Source of the DNA: Planctomycetota bacterium | Lineage (GTDB): Bacteria; Planctomycetota; Phycisphaerae; UBA1845 | Assembly (NCBI GenBank): GCA_024280855.1 | Contig: JAJRPG010000058.1 | Location: 91,504-155,503 of the forward strand | Direction of reading: 5' to 3' | DNA: 64,000 nucleotides | Shown here: one piece after another, positions 36,266-44,718 of the stretch | Position numbering within the stretch: position 1 is the first letter of the stretch | Layout of the letters: the number at the start of each line of letters is the position of its first letter | Translations under genes and position numbers: made by a program | The notes under the pieces: generated by a model | The model's database searches: none | The model's input: only the letters and a program-made list of their open reading frames with translations | What the model was told of the DNA's origin: nothing

Positions 36266-38122
36266 ATGGGCACGCGAATGGAATCGCCTTGGCCAGCTAG
36301 TCTTCAAGATCGATTTACAGAGAATCTTTCCGCTCTTAAAAAAACTCAGCCCGATGTCGCTACACTTGTAGAAAACGCACTGGCCACGACTTCGGTAGCC
36401 CTTGTAACGGGGCGTGATGGTCAGCAAACGTTTCAACTTTCAAACGACAAAAAAATAGTCGAGTGGCTGGGCGCATCGTCCATGCCCAGCGTTAGTGCCT
36501 CTGAAATTCTTTCGCTGGTCGTAGCGACCGACGTCAATGCCATTATCCCCGGCGTTGTGACGGGGTTAGAGCCGCTCATTTTGCTCGAAAATTTCCCCGA
36601 ATGCTCAGCCGTTTTCGTCATCGAGCCTAACCCGCTACTGGTAAAACTCGTTTTTCATTTGTATGACTACGAGCCATATTTCCAGACGGGCAGGCTGATT
36701 GTCGTGACGGGCCAGGATTGGGTAGATCAATTTTGCGCTTTCTTTGAAACTCATCCTGGTTACGATTTGCCCACACAGATGGTCTCCGTTCCGCATTGCA
36801 CAGGGCAACAATTTGCACTCATGCAGCAGCATGTTGAACGCGCAGGGCAAACGGTTTTCGCTACGCAAAGTCAGCAATTGTCGCGTGTTAAGGCCTCGCT
36901 CGATGCTGCGAAGCCGGTGAATTTGGATACGCCTCGTGTAGTGATTATCGCCGCAGATTCCAGGCCCGCAGCGCTTGAAGATATGGAATGCCTTGTTCGC
37001 GCCGCCCAGCAACTAGGCTGGACGGTAGCTAGCTGCCGCGCTGATGTGCCATCGAAGCGGCATCCGACCCATCGGCTGCAATGTGTGCAGCAGATTAACG
37101 CGAACATAGTTATTTCGGTAGGGGGGTGGAGCCAAACGCTTGGGCAACTGTTGCCAGCTAAGGTGTCAACTATTTGCTGGCTGACTTCCTCCAGTGCGCT
37201 GCCCACTCTGGAGACTGCGGATATTTCAAAAATCGATTTCGTGGTTACGCCGACGGCGCGTGTGAAGCAGTATTTTGAGTCTACGCCGATTGATTCCGAT
37301 TCGTTGTTAATAAGCCCGCCAGCTATTAACGCGATAGATGAAGCGACATCAGTCATGTCGTCTAGCGGGAACGACGATTCCGTTGATGTGGTCATGGTTG
37401 CGGATTTGCCCGATGATAGGCCGGAGTCTTTCGGTATTTTGCTACCAAGCCAGTTGCGTCTTTGGCAAGCGATGCAAGACGTCGCAACGGCTCACATTAA
37501 GTCGGGAATTAAGGCCGCCAGTCCGGATGACATGCTTGCAGACGCGCTCAAGAAAAGCGATATTCGACTCAAAGAACGCGCTATTAGCCAGCAATTTGCG
37601 ACCTGGCTTGAGCAACAGATTCTGCCAGCCCGCCGCGCAATCGCCACGGCTGAGGCGTTGCAGCAGGCGGGTATTAGGATGGCACTATATGGCTGGGGCT
37701 GGGCGGAGTTGTCCGACGGACATTTTCAATCGGTGCAGGATTCGTGCTTGCAAGCGGTCCGCAGAAGTGCGATTGCGCGTGCGAAAGCAATCGTCGTGCC
37801 ATTGGTACATGATGTCGAATTACAATTGATGATGGAAAGCCTGCGTCAGGCGAAGCCAGTAATCTGTCACGGGTCAGAACTATCATTTTCAGAGGACTAT
37901 CCTGAGCTTGGGCGCGTTTCTAATTTCGTTGATTTTTACCACGACCTTGATGAGCTTGTTTCAGTCGTGCAAAAAACCATTTGCTTAACTTCAAACGCCA
38001 GTCAAAAATATGCGGATGCAAAATCGTATGTGTTGCGCGAGCACACTTGGAAGCTTCGCCTACAAAGCGTCGTTAATAATTTAGTGAAACATAAACAGGC
38101 GACCGTGGTCGTCGCAGGTTGA
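36266..38122 (+). CDS. Glycosyltransferase-like protein with CgeB-type C-terminal half
   Basis: From ATG 36266 the protein has 618 residues; the longer frame to 36152 overlaps the membrane protein gene and has no site, so it is rejected. The N-terminal half (SLQDRFTENLSALKKTQP, then CSAVFVIEPNP) resembles the Maf/DUF115-like N-terminal domain of flagellin-type glycosyltransferases. The C-terminal half has MALYGWGWAELSDG, VVPLVHDVELQLMMESL and a closing YVLREHTWKLRL, like CgeB and family 1 glycosyltransferases. It is cytoplasmic and probably acts on a surface glycan or protein; donor and acceptor unknown. Confidence 0.6.
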   Translation: MGTRMESPWPASLQDRFTENLSALKKTQPDVATLVENALATTSVALVTGRDGQQTFQLSNDKKIVEWLGASSMPSVSASEILSLVVATDVNAIIPGVVTGLEPLILLENFPECSAVFVIEPNPLLVKLVFHLYDYEPYFQTGRLIVVTGQDWVDQFCAFFETHPGYDLPTQMVSVPHCTGQQFALMQQHVERAGQTVFATQSQQLSRVKASLDAAKPVNLDTPRVVIIAADSRPAALEDMECLVRAAQQLGWTVASCRADVPSKRHPTHRLQCVQQINANIVISVGGWSQTLGQLLPAKVSTICWLTSSSALPTLETADISKIDFVVTPTARVKQYFESTPIDSDSLLISPPAINAIDEATSVMSSSGNDDSVDVVMVADLPDDRPESFGILLPSQLRLWQAMQDVATAHIKSGIKAASPDDMLADALKKSDIRLKERAISQQFATWLEQQILPARRAIATAEALQQAGIRMALYGWGWAELSDGHFQSVQDSCLQAVRRSAIARAKAIVVPLVHDVELQLMMESLRQAKPVICHGSELSFSEDYPELGRVSNFVDFYHDLDELVSVVQKTICLTSNASQKYADAKSYVLREHTWKLRLQSVVNNLVKHKQATVVVAG

Positions 38123-38129
38123 ATTCCGG

Positions 38130-38172
38130 TTGGGTGGCATGGGTTAGCTACTGCTTACCCGTGGCGAAAGTG
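38130..38172 (+). repeat. Copy of palindromic repeat family B
   Basis: TTGGGTGGCATGGGTTAGCT is followed by CTTACCCGTGGCGAAAGTG. GGGT and ACCC arms pair, as in the copies at 25820-25854 and 51608-51640 (inverted). It lies just after a stop codon, the usual place for REP-like elements in this window. Confidence 0.55.
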
Positions 38173-38236
38173 TTATGCCGAGAGACGCTACGCATACGGA
38201 TGATTGTTAGAATATAGTAAACAGGAGGATTGGCCT

Positions 38237-39034
38237 TTGCCCCTTTGGTCGATGATTAACGGTACAGTCGTGAACGTGTTTACCGTCATGGCTGGTAGTC
38301 TTGCCGGCATTGCTATGTCGGGCAGATTGCCAGAAAGATATCGCAGCATTGCACTCAACGGGCTTGGGTTGGTGACAATTACGCTCGGCATTGACGCCAG
38401 CGTACTCAAACTATCCGAGACAGTCAGCCATTATGCGCCGCTATCAGATTCTCCCAATACCTACGGCGCACGAGTCGCCATGGCTATGATTGCCTCCCTC
38501 ATCCTCGGCTCGCTGATAGGCACTGCCCTGCGTTTGCATGAACGCATCGAGTCCATCGGCGCATGGGTACACGGAAAATTTGGAGGCCAGGATGCCCATC
38601 GCTTCGCCGAGGGTTTTTTGACAGCTAGCATTATTTTTTGCGTCGGCCCACTGACCTTGTTGGGATGTCTTAGAAATGGTGCAGATGGCAATCCAGACTA
38701 TTTGTACATCAAATCATTGCTGGACGGCTGCTGCTCAATCGCCTTAGCCTCGTCTCTGGGATGGGGGGTTTTTGCCAGCGCGGGGGTCGTTTTAAGCCTG
38801 CAGGGGAGCTTATCTCTGTTGGCTGTGGTAGTTGCTGAGCCGCTGGACGAGCTGTCCTTAGCCCTGATGACCATGGTCGGCGGCGTTGTGATGCTGGCTA
38901 CCGCCTTGATGATTTTGGACATTAAGCAGCTACCCGTAGCCAATTTTATCCCCGGCATATTTTTAGCGCCGCTTATCGTCGGCGTATGTGGTATGATATC
39001 ACCAGGGTGGTTGTTGCCATTGTCCCCAGGATAA
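38237..39034 (+). CDS. DUF554 family membrane protein
   Basis: DUF554 (YqgA-like) proteins have about eight membrane segments and no proven function. Opening NGTVVNVFTVMAGSLAGIAMSG and middle GFLTASIIFCVGPLTLLG are family marks. The start is decided by a perfect AGGAGG at 38223-38228, eight bases before TTG 38237; ATG 38252 is too far from it (23 bases). That gives 265 residues, close to family length. Confidence 0.85.
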   Translation: MPLWSMINGTVVNVFTVMAGSLAGIAMSGRLPERYRSIALNGLGLVTITLGIDASVLKLSETVSHYAPLSDSPNTYGARVAMAMIASLILGSLIGTALRLHERIESIGAWVHGKFGGQDAHRFAEGFLTASIIFCVGPLTLLGCLRNGADGNPDYLYIKSLLDGCCSIALASSLGWGVFASAGVVLSLQGSLSLLAVVVAEPLDELSLALMTMVGGVVMLATALMILDIKQLPVANFIPGIFLAPLIVGVCGMISPGWLLPLSPG

Positions 39035-39070
39035 GATGCCAGGTAGGGATGTCGGATTTTCGTTAAGCTC

Positions 39071-39814
39071 ATGAACGAATCAAATGCTGCCCAACATTTA
39101 CGCACGACGCCAAGGCCCGCGCCTGACGGGGAGCGTCCCTTAACGCCAGAATCTCCCTGTCCGTATTTGCCAGATAAACTTTCGCGTAACGAAGCCTACT
39201 GGGCTGATGTTTTGGAAGGCGACCATTACCTGAGGCTCATGGAAAAAGGATTTCGCCGCAGCGGGCACGTCGTGTATAGGCCCAGGTGCGCGGGGTGTCA
39301 GGAGTGTCGTCAGTTGCGCGTTCGGGTTAATGATTTCGCCATGACACATTCCATGAAGCGCGTTTGGCTACGAAACCAGGACGTCTCGATGGAATCAAAC
39401 CTACCAGCGTTGACGGACGAAAAGTATGCGATGTTTTGTCGCTATCTCGAATTTCAGCATGATGAGACGATGAGCCGAGACTTGCAAACTTGCCGGGAAT
39501 TTTTATACAGCTCGCCGACATCTACATTGGAAATGTCTTATCGTATTGGCCAGCGCCTTATTGGCGTAAGTATCGCCGATGTCGTGCCCGGGGGATTAAG
39601 CAGCGTCTACATGTACTTTGAGCCGGAGTTCGCAGGGCGAAGTATGGGGACGCTTTCCATTTTGCGTGAGATCGAACATTGTAAGCAGTCGGCGCTAGAC
39701 TATTATTACTTAGGATTTTTCGTAACCGGGGCAAAAACGATGGCTTATAAATCACGATTTCGCCCCAATGAAATTCTCGCCGGAGACAACTGCTGGATCA
39801 CATTTCGTGAGTAA
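39071..39814 (+). CDS. bpt: Aspartate/glutamate leucyltransferase (Bpt/ATE family)
   Basis: It transfers leucine (or arginine) from tRNA to N-terminal Asp/Glu of proteins for N-end-rule degradation. The 247-residue protein has CPYLPDKLSRNEAYW, the CAGCQECRQLRV cysteine cluster, and a GNAT-like C-terminal half with VSIADVVPGGLSSVYMYFEP, LSILREIEHCKQ and YYYLGFFVTGAKTMAYKSRF. Bpt is typical in Gram-negatives. ATG 39071 gives the expected N-terminus with a 28-residue polar lead. No aat or clpS gene is near. Confidence 0.9.
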   Translation: MNESNAAQHLRTTPRPAPDGERPLTPESPCPYLPDKLSRNEAYWADVLEGDHYLRLMEKGFRRSGHVVYRPRCAGCQECRQLRVRVNDFAMTHSMKRVWLRNQDVSMESNLPALTDEKYAMFCRYLEFQHDETMSRDLQTCREFLYSSPTSTLEMSYRIGQRLIGVSIADVVPGGLSSVYMYFEPEFAGRSMGTLSILREIEHCKQSALDYYYLGFFVTGAKTMAYKSRFRPNEILAGDNCWITFRE

Positions 39815-39852
39815 CGACTCCTTGATATGTCTCACATACCCCTTCAACGCCT

Positions 39853-40935
39853 ATGAATAGCCTATCATATAAGCGAATTCTACTGATTAAACCAAGTTCG
39901 CTCGGTGACATCATACATGCACTGCCCGTGCTGTGCGGGTTGCGTAATCGCTATCCGGACGCGCGGATCGATTGGTTAGTCAGTTCAAGTTTCGCCGGTT
40001 TGTTGCAAGGCCATCCTGATATTTCAAATGTCGTAGAGTTTGACAGAAAACGCTATTCGGGCGTTGGCGTTAGCCCAAGGGCGACGAAAGATTTCTATCT
40101 GTTCGTTCGTCAGTTGCGGGGCTCGCGCTATGATTGTGCGATAGATTTACAAGGATTATTTCGTTCGGGTTTTCTCGCGTGGTCTACTGGCGCTTCGGTT
40201 CGATTAGGTTTCGCCCAGGCCAGGGAAGGCGCTAGGCTGTTTTACAATCGCCGCGTGCGCGTCAACAAAAACGATCACGCCGTTGATAGAAATATGCAGC
40301 TCCTGAAATCGCTGACCGGTCACGATGAAGAAGTATCGTTTCCATTGTCATTGAATGCAACGGACGCTGACACTGCTGCGGCTATCCTTAGCGAATTCAA
40401 CGTCGATATAAATCAAAGTTTCGTAGCCGTAGTTCCGGGTGCAAGATGGGAAACAAAAATTTGGCCTTCAAAACATTTTGCCCAGACCATTGACACATTG
40501 GCTACTAAGTTTGGCGTCCCCGTGGTTTTGCTAGGCGGCCCGGAAGACGTATCGCGCTGCCAGGCTATCGCCGATAACCGCCAACAAAAGCCGGCCCACC
40601 TCGCCGGGCGAACCAGCATCCGCCAATTTGCCATCATGATAGAAAAAGCTGCGTTGGTCATTTGCCACGATTCCGCAGCGATGCACATCGCCGTCGCCTA
40701 TCACCGTCCGCTGGTAGCCATGCTGGGGCCCACTAATCCTGCCCGCACAGGCCCGTATCAGCGCCCAAAATCAGTCGTCCGCCTGGACCTCGACTGCTCA
40801 CCTTGTTATCTAAGAAACCTGTCCCAATGCAAGCATCATCACCGTTGCATGGAAGAATTATCCGTCGATAGGGTAGTCTCAGCCGCGACCAATGCGATGC
40901 AGAATCACGATTCACGCACGACGGCGCAGACGTAA
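39853..40935 (+). CDS. LPS heptosyltransferase (GT9)
   Basis: A 360-residue GT9 family glycosyltransferase that adds heptose to the LPS core. KPSSLGDIIHALPVL near residue 13, AIDLQGLFRSG, VVPGARWETKIWPSKHFAQ (near 195), and LVICHDSAAMHIAVAY (donor binding) are all family motifs. The GPTNPARTGPY segment is also conserved. It is closer to WaaC than WaaF by general appearance, but the exact position in the core cannot be told. The heptose enzyme (44.7 kb) and LptF/LptG are in the same 6 kb, so this is an LPS module. Confidence 0.9.
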   Translation: MNSLSYKRILLIKPSSLGDIIHALPVLCGLRNRYPDARIDWLVSSSFAGLLQGHPDISNVVEFDRKRYSGVGVSPRATKDFYLFVRQLRGSRYDCAIDLQGLFRSGFLAWSTGASVRLGFAQAREGARLFYNRRVRVNKNDHAVDRNMQLLKSLTGHDEEVSFPLSLNATDADTAAAILSEFNVDINQSFVAVVPGARWETKIWPSKHFAQTIDTLATKFGVPVVLLGGPEDVSRCQAIADNRQQKPAHLAGRTSIRQFAIMIEKAALVICHDSAAMHIAVAYHRPLVAMLGPTNPARTGPYQRPKSVVRLDLDCSPCYLRNLSQCKHHHRCMEELSVDRVVSAATNAMQNHDSRTTAQT

Positions 40936-41022
40936 TCGGTCGTCTAAGCTACAGTATGAGTTAGTTAAAAGTAGCCACATGCGTCCAGGCTACATATTTG
41001 AGAGCAAGTGAGGTCGTTGGTA

Positions 41023-41598
41023 GTGTCTCGGATCGTATTACGCACACGAAAATTCGTCGTCGGCAACGTGCTGCACGCCAACGATACGCCTCATCAAATC
41101 GCGTTAGGTGTAGCCCTGGCGATGTTCATCACGTTCCTGCCGATCGTAGGCATCCAAACTTTCGTCGCTGTAGGTGTCGCCGCACTATTCCGAGCTAACA
41201 AAGCCGTGTGCATTCCGATCGTCTGGATTACAAACCCCTTTACCATCTGGCCAATATACGGCGCGTGTTGGGTCATCGGCCATTGGGCAGTTGCGGACCC
41301 AGGCGCCGTCGGTCAACACGAAGTACTCGCCCACTTACAAGCAGTAGATGCGACCACTACGAGTTTCTTCGAGTTAGCTTATTGGAAAGGATTGCTCGAT
41401 CAAATGCTGAGTTTCGGCGTCGAGCTATGGGTTGGCTGCGCTTTGGTGGGTGTCATCTTCGCCGTCATATCATACTTCTTCGCCTTGTGGGGCGTCGTGC
41501 GATATCGTGAAAAGCGTCGTCAGCGTATCCTTCGCCGGGAACTTCTGCGATCTCATGCTCGATCAGAAAAGGTAAGCCGACGAAGTGAGCCAGTGTAG
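41023..41598 (+). CDS. DUF2062 membrane protein
   Basis: A DUF2062 protein of about 191 residues with two or three membrane segments: NVLHANDTPHQIALGVALAMFITFLPIVG, in part, then AALFRANKAVCIPIVWITNP. The start is probably GTG 41023, with GAGG nine bases upstream; GTG 41008 is the longer alternative. DUF2062 proteins often sit beside glycosyltransferases and LPS genes, as here. Function unknown. The C-terminus is strongly basic (RYREKRRQRILRRELLRS). It is convergent with lptG, with 33 bp between stops. Confidence 0.82.
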   Translation: MSRIVLRTRKFVVGNVLHANDTPHQIALGVALAMFITFLPIVGIQTFVAVGVAALFRANKAVCIPIVWITNPFTIWPIYGACWVIGHWAVADPGAVGQHEVLAHLQAVDATTTSFFELAYWKGLLDQMLSFGVELWVGCALVGVIFAVISYFFALWGVVRYREKRRQRILRRELLRSHARSEKVSRRSEPV

Positions 41599-41631
41599 AT
41601 ATTTCCCACACTAAGCGTTCAATCTTTTCAT

Positions 41632-42768
41632 CTAGGTACGAATGCGGTCGATGAGTATCATCGCGATAGTCGAAAAAACAAAAATAGGAATCCACGCAGG
41701 CAGTGCGGACAGCGTTTCCGTTTTCACATTCTGCGCGACAAAAGTCACGACATAGCACAAGCTACAAACGATCATGCACTTACCGGTATCATTAAGCAGA
41801 TTAGACGGAGACCGATCTAGGAAAAAAGGCAGGCCAAGCAGCAACAGCACCATGCCCACAAGCGGAGCCGCGATGCGTCCGTGTCGAATTTGAATAATCT
41901 CCGCCCGATCAGCAGATCCACTGTCTTGCAAAGCCCTTAACTCCGCGAGACTAAGGTATCGAATCCACCCCTTCGCCTGACGAAGTTCAATCGCGGCCGG
42001 GCTAAGATCGCTTTCGAGTAGGTCCACCAGCCTAACTTCGACACCGCCCGTTGGCCCAAGCCCTTGCGCTATCGCAGCGTTTCGCGTGCGTTCTACGCCG
42101 CGCTCCAGTCGCCAATGGCCAATCGGGTTCGTGCTACTCGGCGGCTCCCACTCGGCATGGTCAGCCTCAATCGTCTGGACCACTTGGCCAGACTCATCTC
42201 GAACCAGCGCCAGCAATCTCGTGAGGTCATTGCGAATAGGGTGATACTGCCTCGCTGATAACAGCACGTTGTTCCTGTCCGGCATGAATAACACTTCGTA
42301 AGCCTGATTGCCATCGGCATCGTCGTGATCCCTAGCCAGCAGATGGGCAATCGAAGGTACGATGACTTCGGTATCCAAAACCAGCAGCGTGGTTGTGACG
42401 ACACCAAAAGCCATGACGGGCGCAGCCAAGCGATACAAACTCACCCCCGAAGCAAGCACAGCCGTCAATTCGTTTTGCTGTCGCGCCCGTGCCAGCGTCG
42501 CCATACAAGCCACCAGTGTGATGATGCCGGATAATTGAGAAAAATACAGGAACATGTTAGGCCAATAGTAGCTCAGCATGTTCAAGGCGATTTTCCACAC
42601 GGGATAGCCCTGCTCCGTGAACTCGTCCATATTCACGAACATATCGAGTACGATGTACAAGCTAAGCATCACCCCCAGGCCAATTAAATAATTGACTATC
42701 AGCGAGCGTAGAAGATAACGATCCAGAACGGTCAACACAGCCTGATCCCTTGCCTCATCATATGCCAT
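41632..42768 (-). CDS. lptG: LPS export permease LptG/LptF family (second gene)
   Basis: A 378-residue permease of the YjgP/YjgQ family that joins LptB in pulling LPS from the inner membrane. It has the six-helix layout with a large periplasmic jellyroll domain between helices 3 and 4. The opening LTVLDRYLLRSLIVNYLIG and the MATLARARQQNELTAVLASGVSLYRL signature are family marks. The frame also allows TTG 42786, but ATG 42768 fits better. It lies after lptF on the same strand, 66 bp from it. Assignment as G rather than F rests on order and size. Confidence 0.85.
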   Translation of the reverse strand: MAYDEARDQAVLTVLDRYLLRSLIVNYLIGLGVMLSLYIVLDMFVNMDEFTEQGYPVWKIALNMLSYYWPNMFLYFSQLSGIITLVACMATLARARQQNELTAVLASGVSLYRLAAPVMAFGVVTTTLLVLDTEVIVPSIAHLLARDHDDADGNQAYEVLFMPDRNNVLLSARQYHPIRNDLTRLLALVRDESGQVVQTIEADHAEWEPPSSTNPIGHWRLERGVERTRNAAIAQGLGPTGGVEVRLVDLLESDLSPAAIELRQAKGWIRYLSLAELRALQDSGSADRAEIIQIRHGRIAAPLVGMVLLLLGLPFFLDRSPSNLLNDTGKCMIVCSLCYVVTFVAQNVKTETLSALPAWIPIFVFSTIAMILIDRIRT

Positions 42769-42834
42769 ACATGTGGCATCGCACAAAAATTTTGAATACC
42801 TTCACACATAACTCACCGGGTAAATGCCATTTTC

Positions 42835-44433
42835 TTATCGGCGCAGGACTCGTGTCATCGTCCAATAGTCCAGCACCGCGACCACCACAATCCCTGTCCA
42901 TATCAATGTCAGCCCTATACCATGCGATGAATCATTCTGGGCCATCTGTCGTCCCATCACGATGGTAACAATCACGCATAGGAACGGGATAAAACTAATA
43001 CCAAACGCAGTCAGTACATGAGACCCTCGCATGATAATGCCCAACGCAGCCCCAAGAATAACCAGGACGAGCACGCTGGCACTAAAGGCTATGCGTTCGT
43101 GAACCGTACCCGTGATGCGATGAATCGTATCTCGCTTTACTTGCGAGACTTGTATCAACTGCCTGCCTAACAGGCTTTTCGGATTGGCTTCCATCGCCTC
43201 GTTCGACAAATCAGCCGTAGAAAAATTCATCGTTTTTTCGATAATGCTACCTTTGATGCGATAAGGGCCAACTGTTTCGTTGGCGCGATCGAATTCACGT
43301 CCTCCATCTGAAACATGTACATCAAAAAGCTGCAATTCAATACCCCGGTTGCCCAGAGCGTCGCCGCGGGAAAGTTCTAATAGGCCTCGTTTCGCCGTAT
43401 AAAAACGCTTTTCGCCATCACGACGGTCTTCGAGTTTTATGCCGGAAAATTCCAATCCGCCCTGGTCAACAACCCGCGCCGCCGCCTCGGTGCGAAACGT
43501 GCAATCTCCGTGTTCGCCGGACAGGTTAATCGTTTTGTCTTTCTGAATCCATTCATCGACCAGTGCGTCATACAGCACCTTTTGCCCCACAAGCTGCCGC
43601 AGCTTTGAAAATTCTTCCTGCACCTCGCGCCACTGCGTAGGCTCAGACCAATAGTGTAGCAATTCTGTGAGCGTAAGAAATTTGATTTCCTGCGGCATTA
43701 AACTCGGTAAATTGTTGACGGGGATGGACAGCCTTTCCGTGTCCATGAACTGCCCCTTCTCACGGTCATAATAACTCAGCCCCAGCATCTCACCGCTAAC
43801 GTATGGCGTCTCAACATCTTGAACAAACTGCAAAATGACTTGGTCCGCCGTGCCAAATCTCACCCACGCATCCGCATCACCTTCTACAAAAGTAATGCCG
43901 CCAAGTGCGATGCGACTGGAATCTCCGGGGTCAACAATACATTCATCAGCCCGGATACGCATTTTGCCCTGCAAGCTAATGCCGCGAGGCCGGTTGAGCC
44001 TCTGCTGAATCATGGATGCAATGTCAGATTGAACGAACTCATTCAAATTCCGCACCATGCCAGGCACTAAATAATTGCTGAACGCAAACGTCATCGAACC
44101 CGTCACCAGGCTAACCAGCACGCAGGGTATAAATAAAACGTGGATGTTAATGCCGCCGCTGCGACACGCGACAAATTCGTTGTCGGCGCTCAATCTGCCG
44201 TAAGTTTGTGCTGCGCTAAATAACGCTGCGATAGGAAGCGTGAACCCGGCTGCCACTGGTAGTATCATGCCGATGAGCTGGAGCAATTGCATCGGCGTCG
44301 CAGAGCCTAGCTTGATGAGATTCATCACACCGCCACCAAGCCCCAGCACCGCCGTCAGCGCCACCGCCGACATGATAAAGCTTCTTCCCATCTCGCGGAA
44401 GATATAGCGTTGTAATGTCCAAAGCGGAATCAT
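42835..44433 (-). CDS. lptF: LPS export permease LptF family (first gene)
   Basis: A 532-residue YjgP/YjgQ-family permease, longer than usual because the periplasmic domain (about residues 125-430) is expanded. LQRYIFREMGRSFIMSA opens helix 1; YGRLSADNEFVACRSGGINIHVLFIP is the conserved cytoplasmic coupling helix region that contacts LptB. The three C-terminal helices end in WTMTRVLRR. It heads the leftward lptF-lptG pair. LptF/LptG here and heptose genes nearby show the organism makes LPS. Confidence 0.87.
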   Translation of the reverse strand: MIPLWTLQRYIFREMGRSFIMSAVALTAVLGLGGGVMNLIKLGSATPMQLLQLIGMILPVAAGFTLPIAALFSAAQTYGRLSADNEFVACRSGGINIHVLFIPCVLVSLVTGSMTFAFSNYLVPGMVRNLNEFVQSDIASMIQQRLNRPRGISLQGKMRIRADECIVDPGDSSRIALGGITFVEGDADAWVRFGTADQVILQFVQDVETPYVSGEMLGLSYYDREKGQFMDTERLSIPVNNLPSLMPQEIKFLTLTELLHYWSEPTQWREVQEEFSKLRQLVGQKVLYDALVDEWIQKDKTINLSGEHGDCTFRTEAAARVVDQGGLEFSGIKLEDRRDGEKRFYTAKRGLLELSRGDALGNRGIELQLFDVHVSDGGREFDRANETVGPYRIKGSIIEKTMNFSTADLSNEAMEANPKSLLGRQLIQVSQVKRDTIHRITGTVHERIAFSASVLVLVILGAALGIIMRGSHVLTAFGISFIPFLCVIVTIVMGRQMAQNDSSHGIGLTLIWTGIVVVAVLDYWTMTRVLRR

Positions 44434-44718
44434 CTACTACTGTGTCCCTTATCATCAGCGCTTCGCTAACCCTAATTGTGGCAGATGGTAAGAACTACAG
44501 CCGCAATTGGAAAGCGCCCATTTGTCATTGACAATTGTCATTGGCAAAAGAATAATTTTTAGGTGTCGATAATTGGCTGCAAACGCCGAAAAGGCTATGA
44601 GATGGACAAGCTTGAGGTGCGCCCACAATGAAAAGGGCATGACGATTTCAATGCCAAAGAAAATTACGGACAAATTGTTGATCTACCTGCCCTGGTAGAA
44701 ATCGCTGCGAAAGCAAGA

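Noticed and set aside
39500-39755. CRISPR-like spacing in repeats
   Set aside because: No direct repeat with regular spacers was found anywhere in the window.
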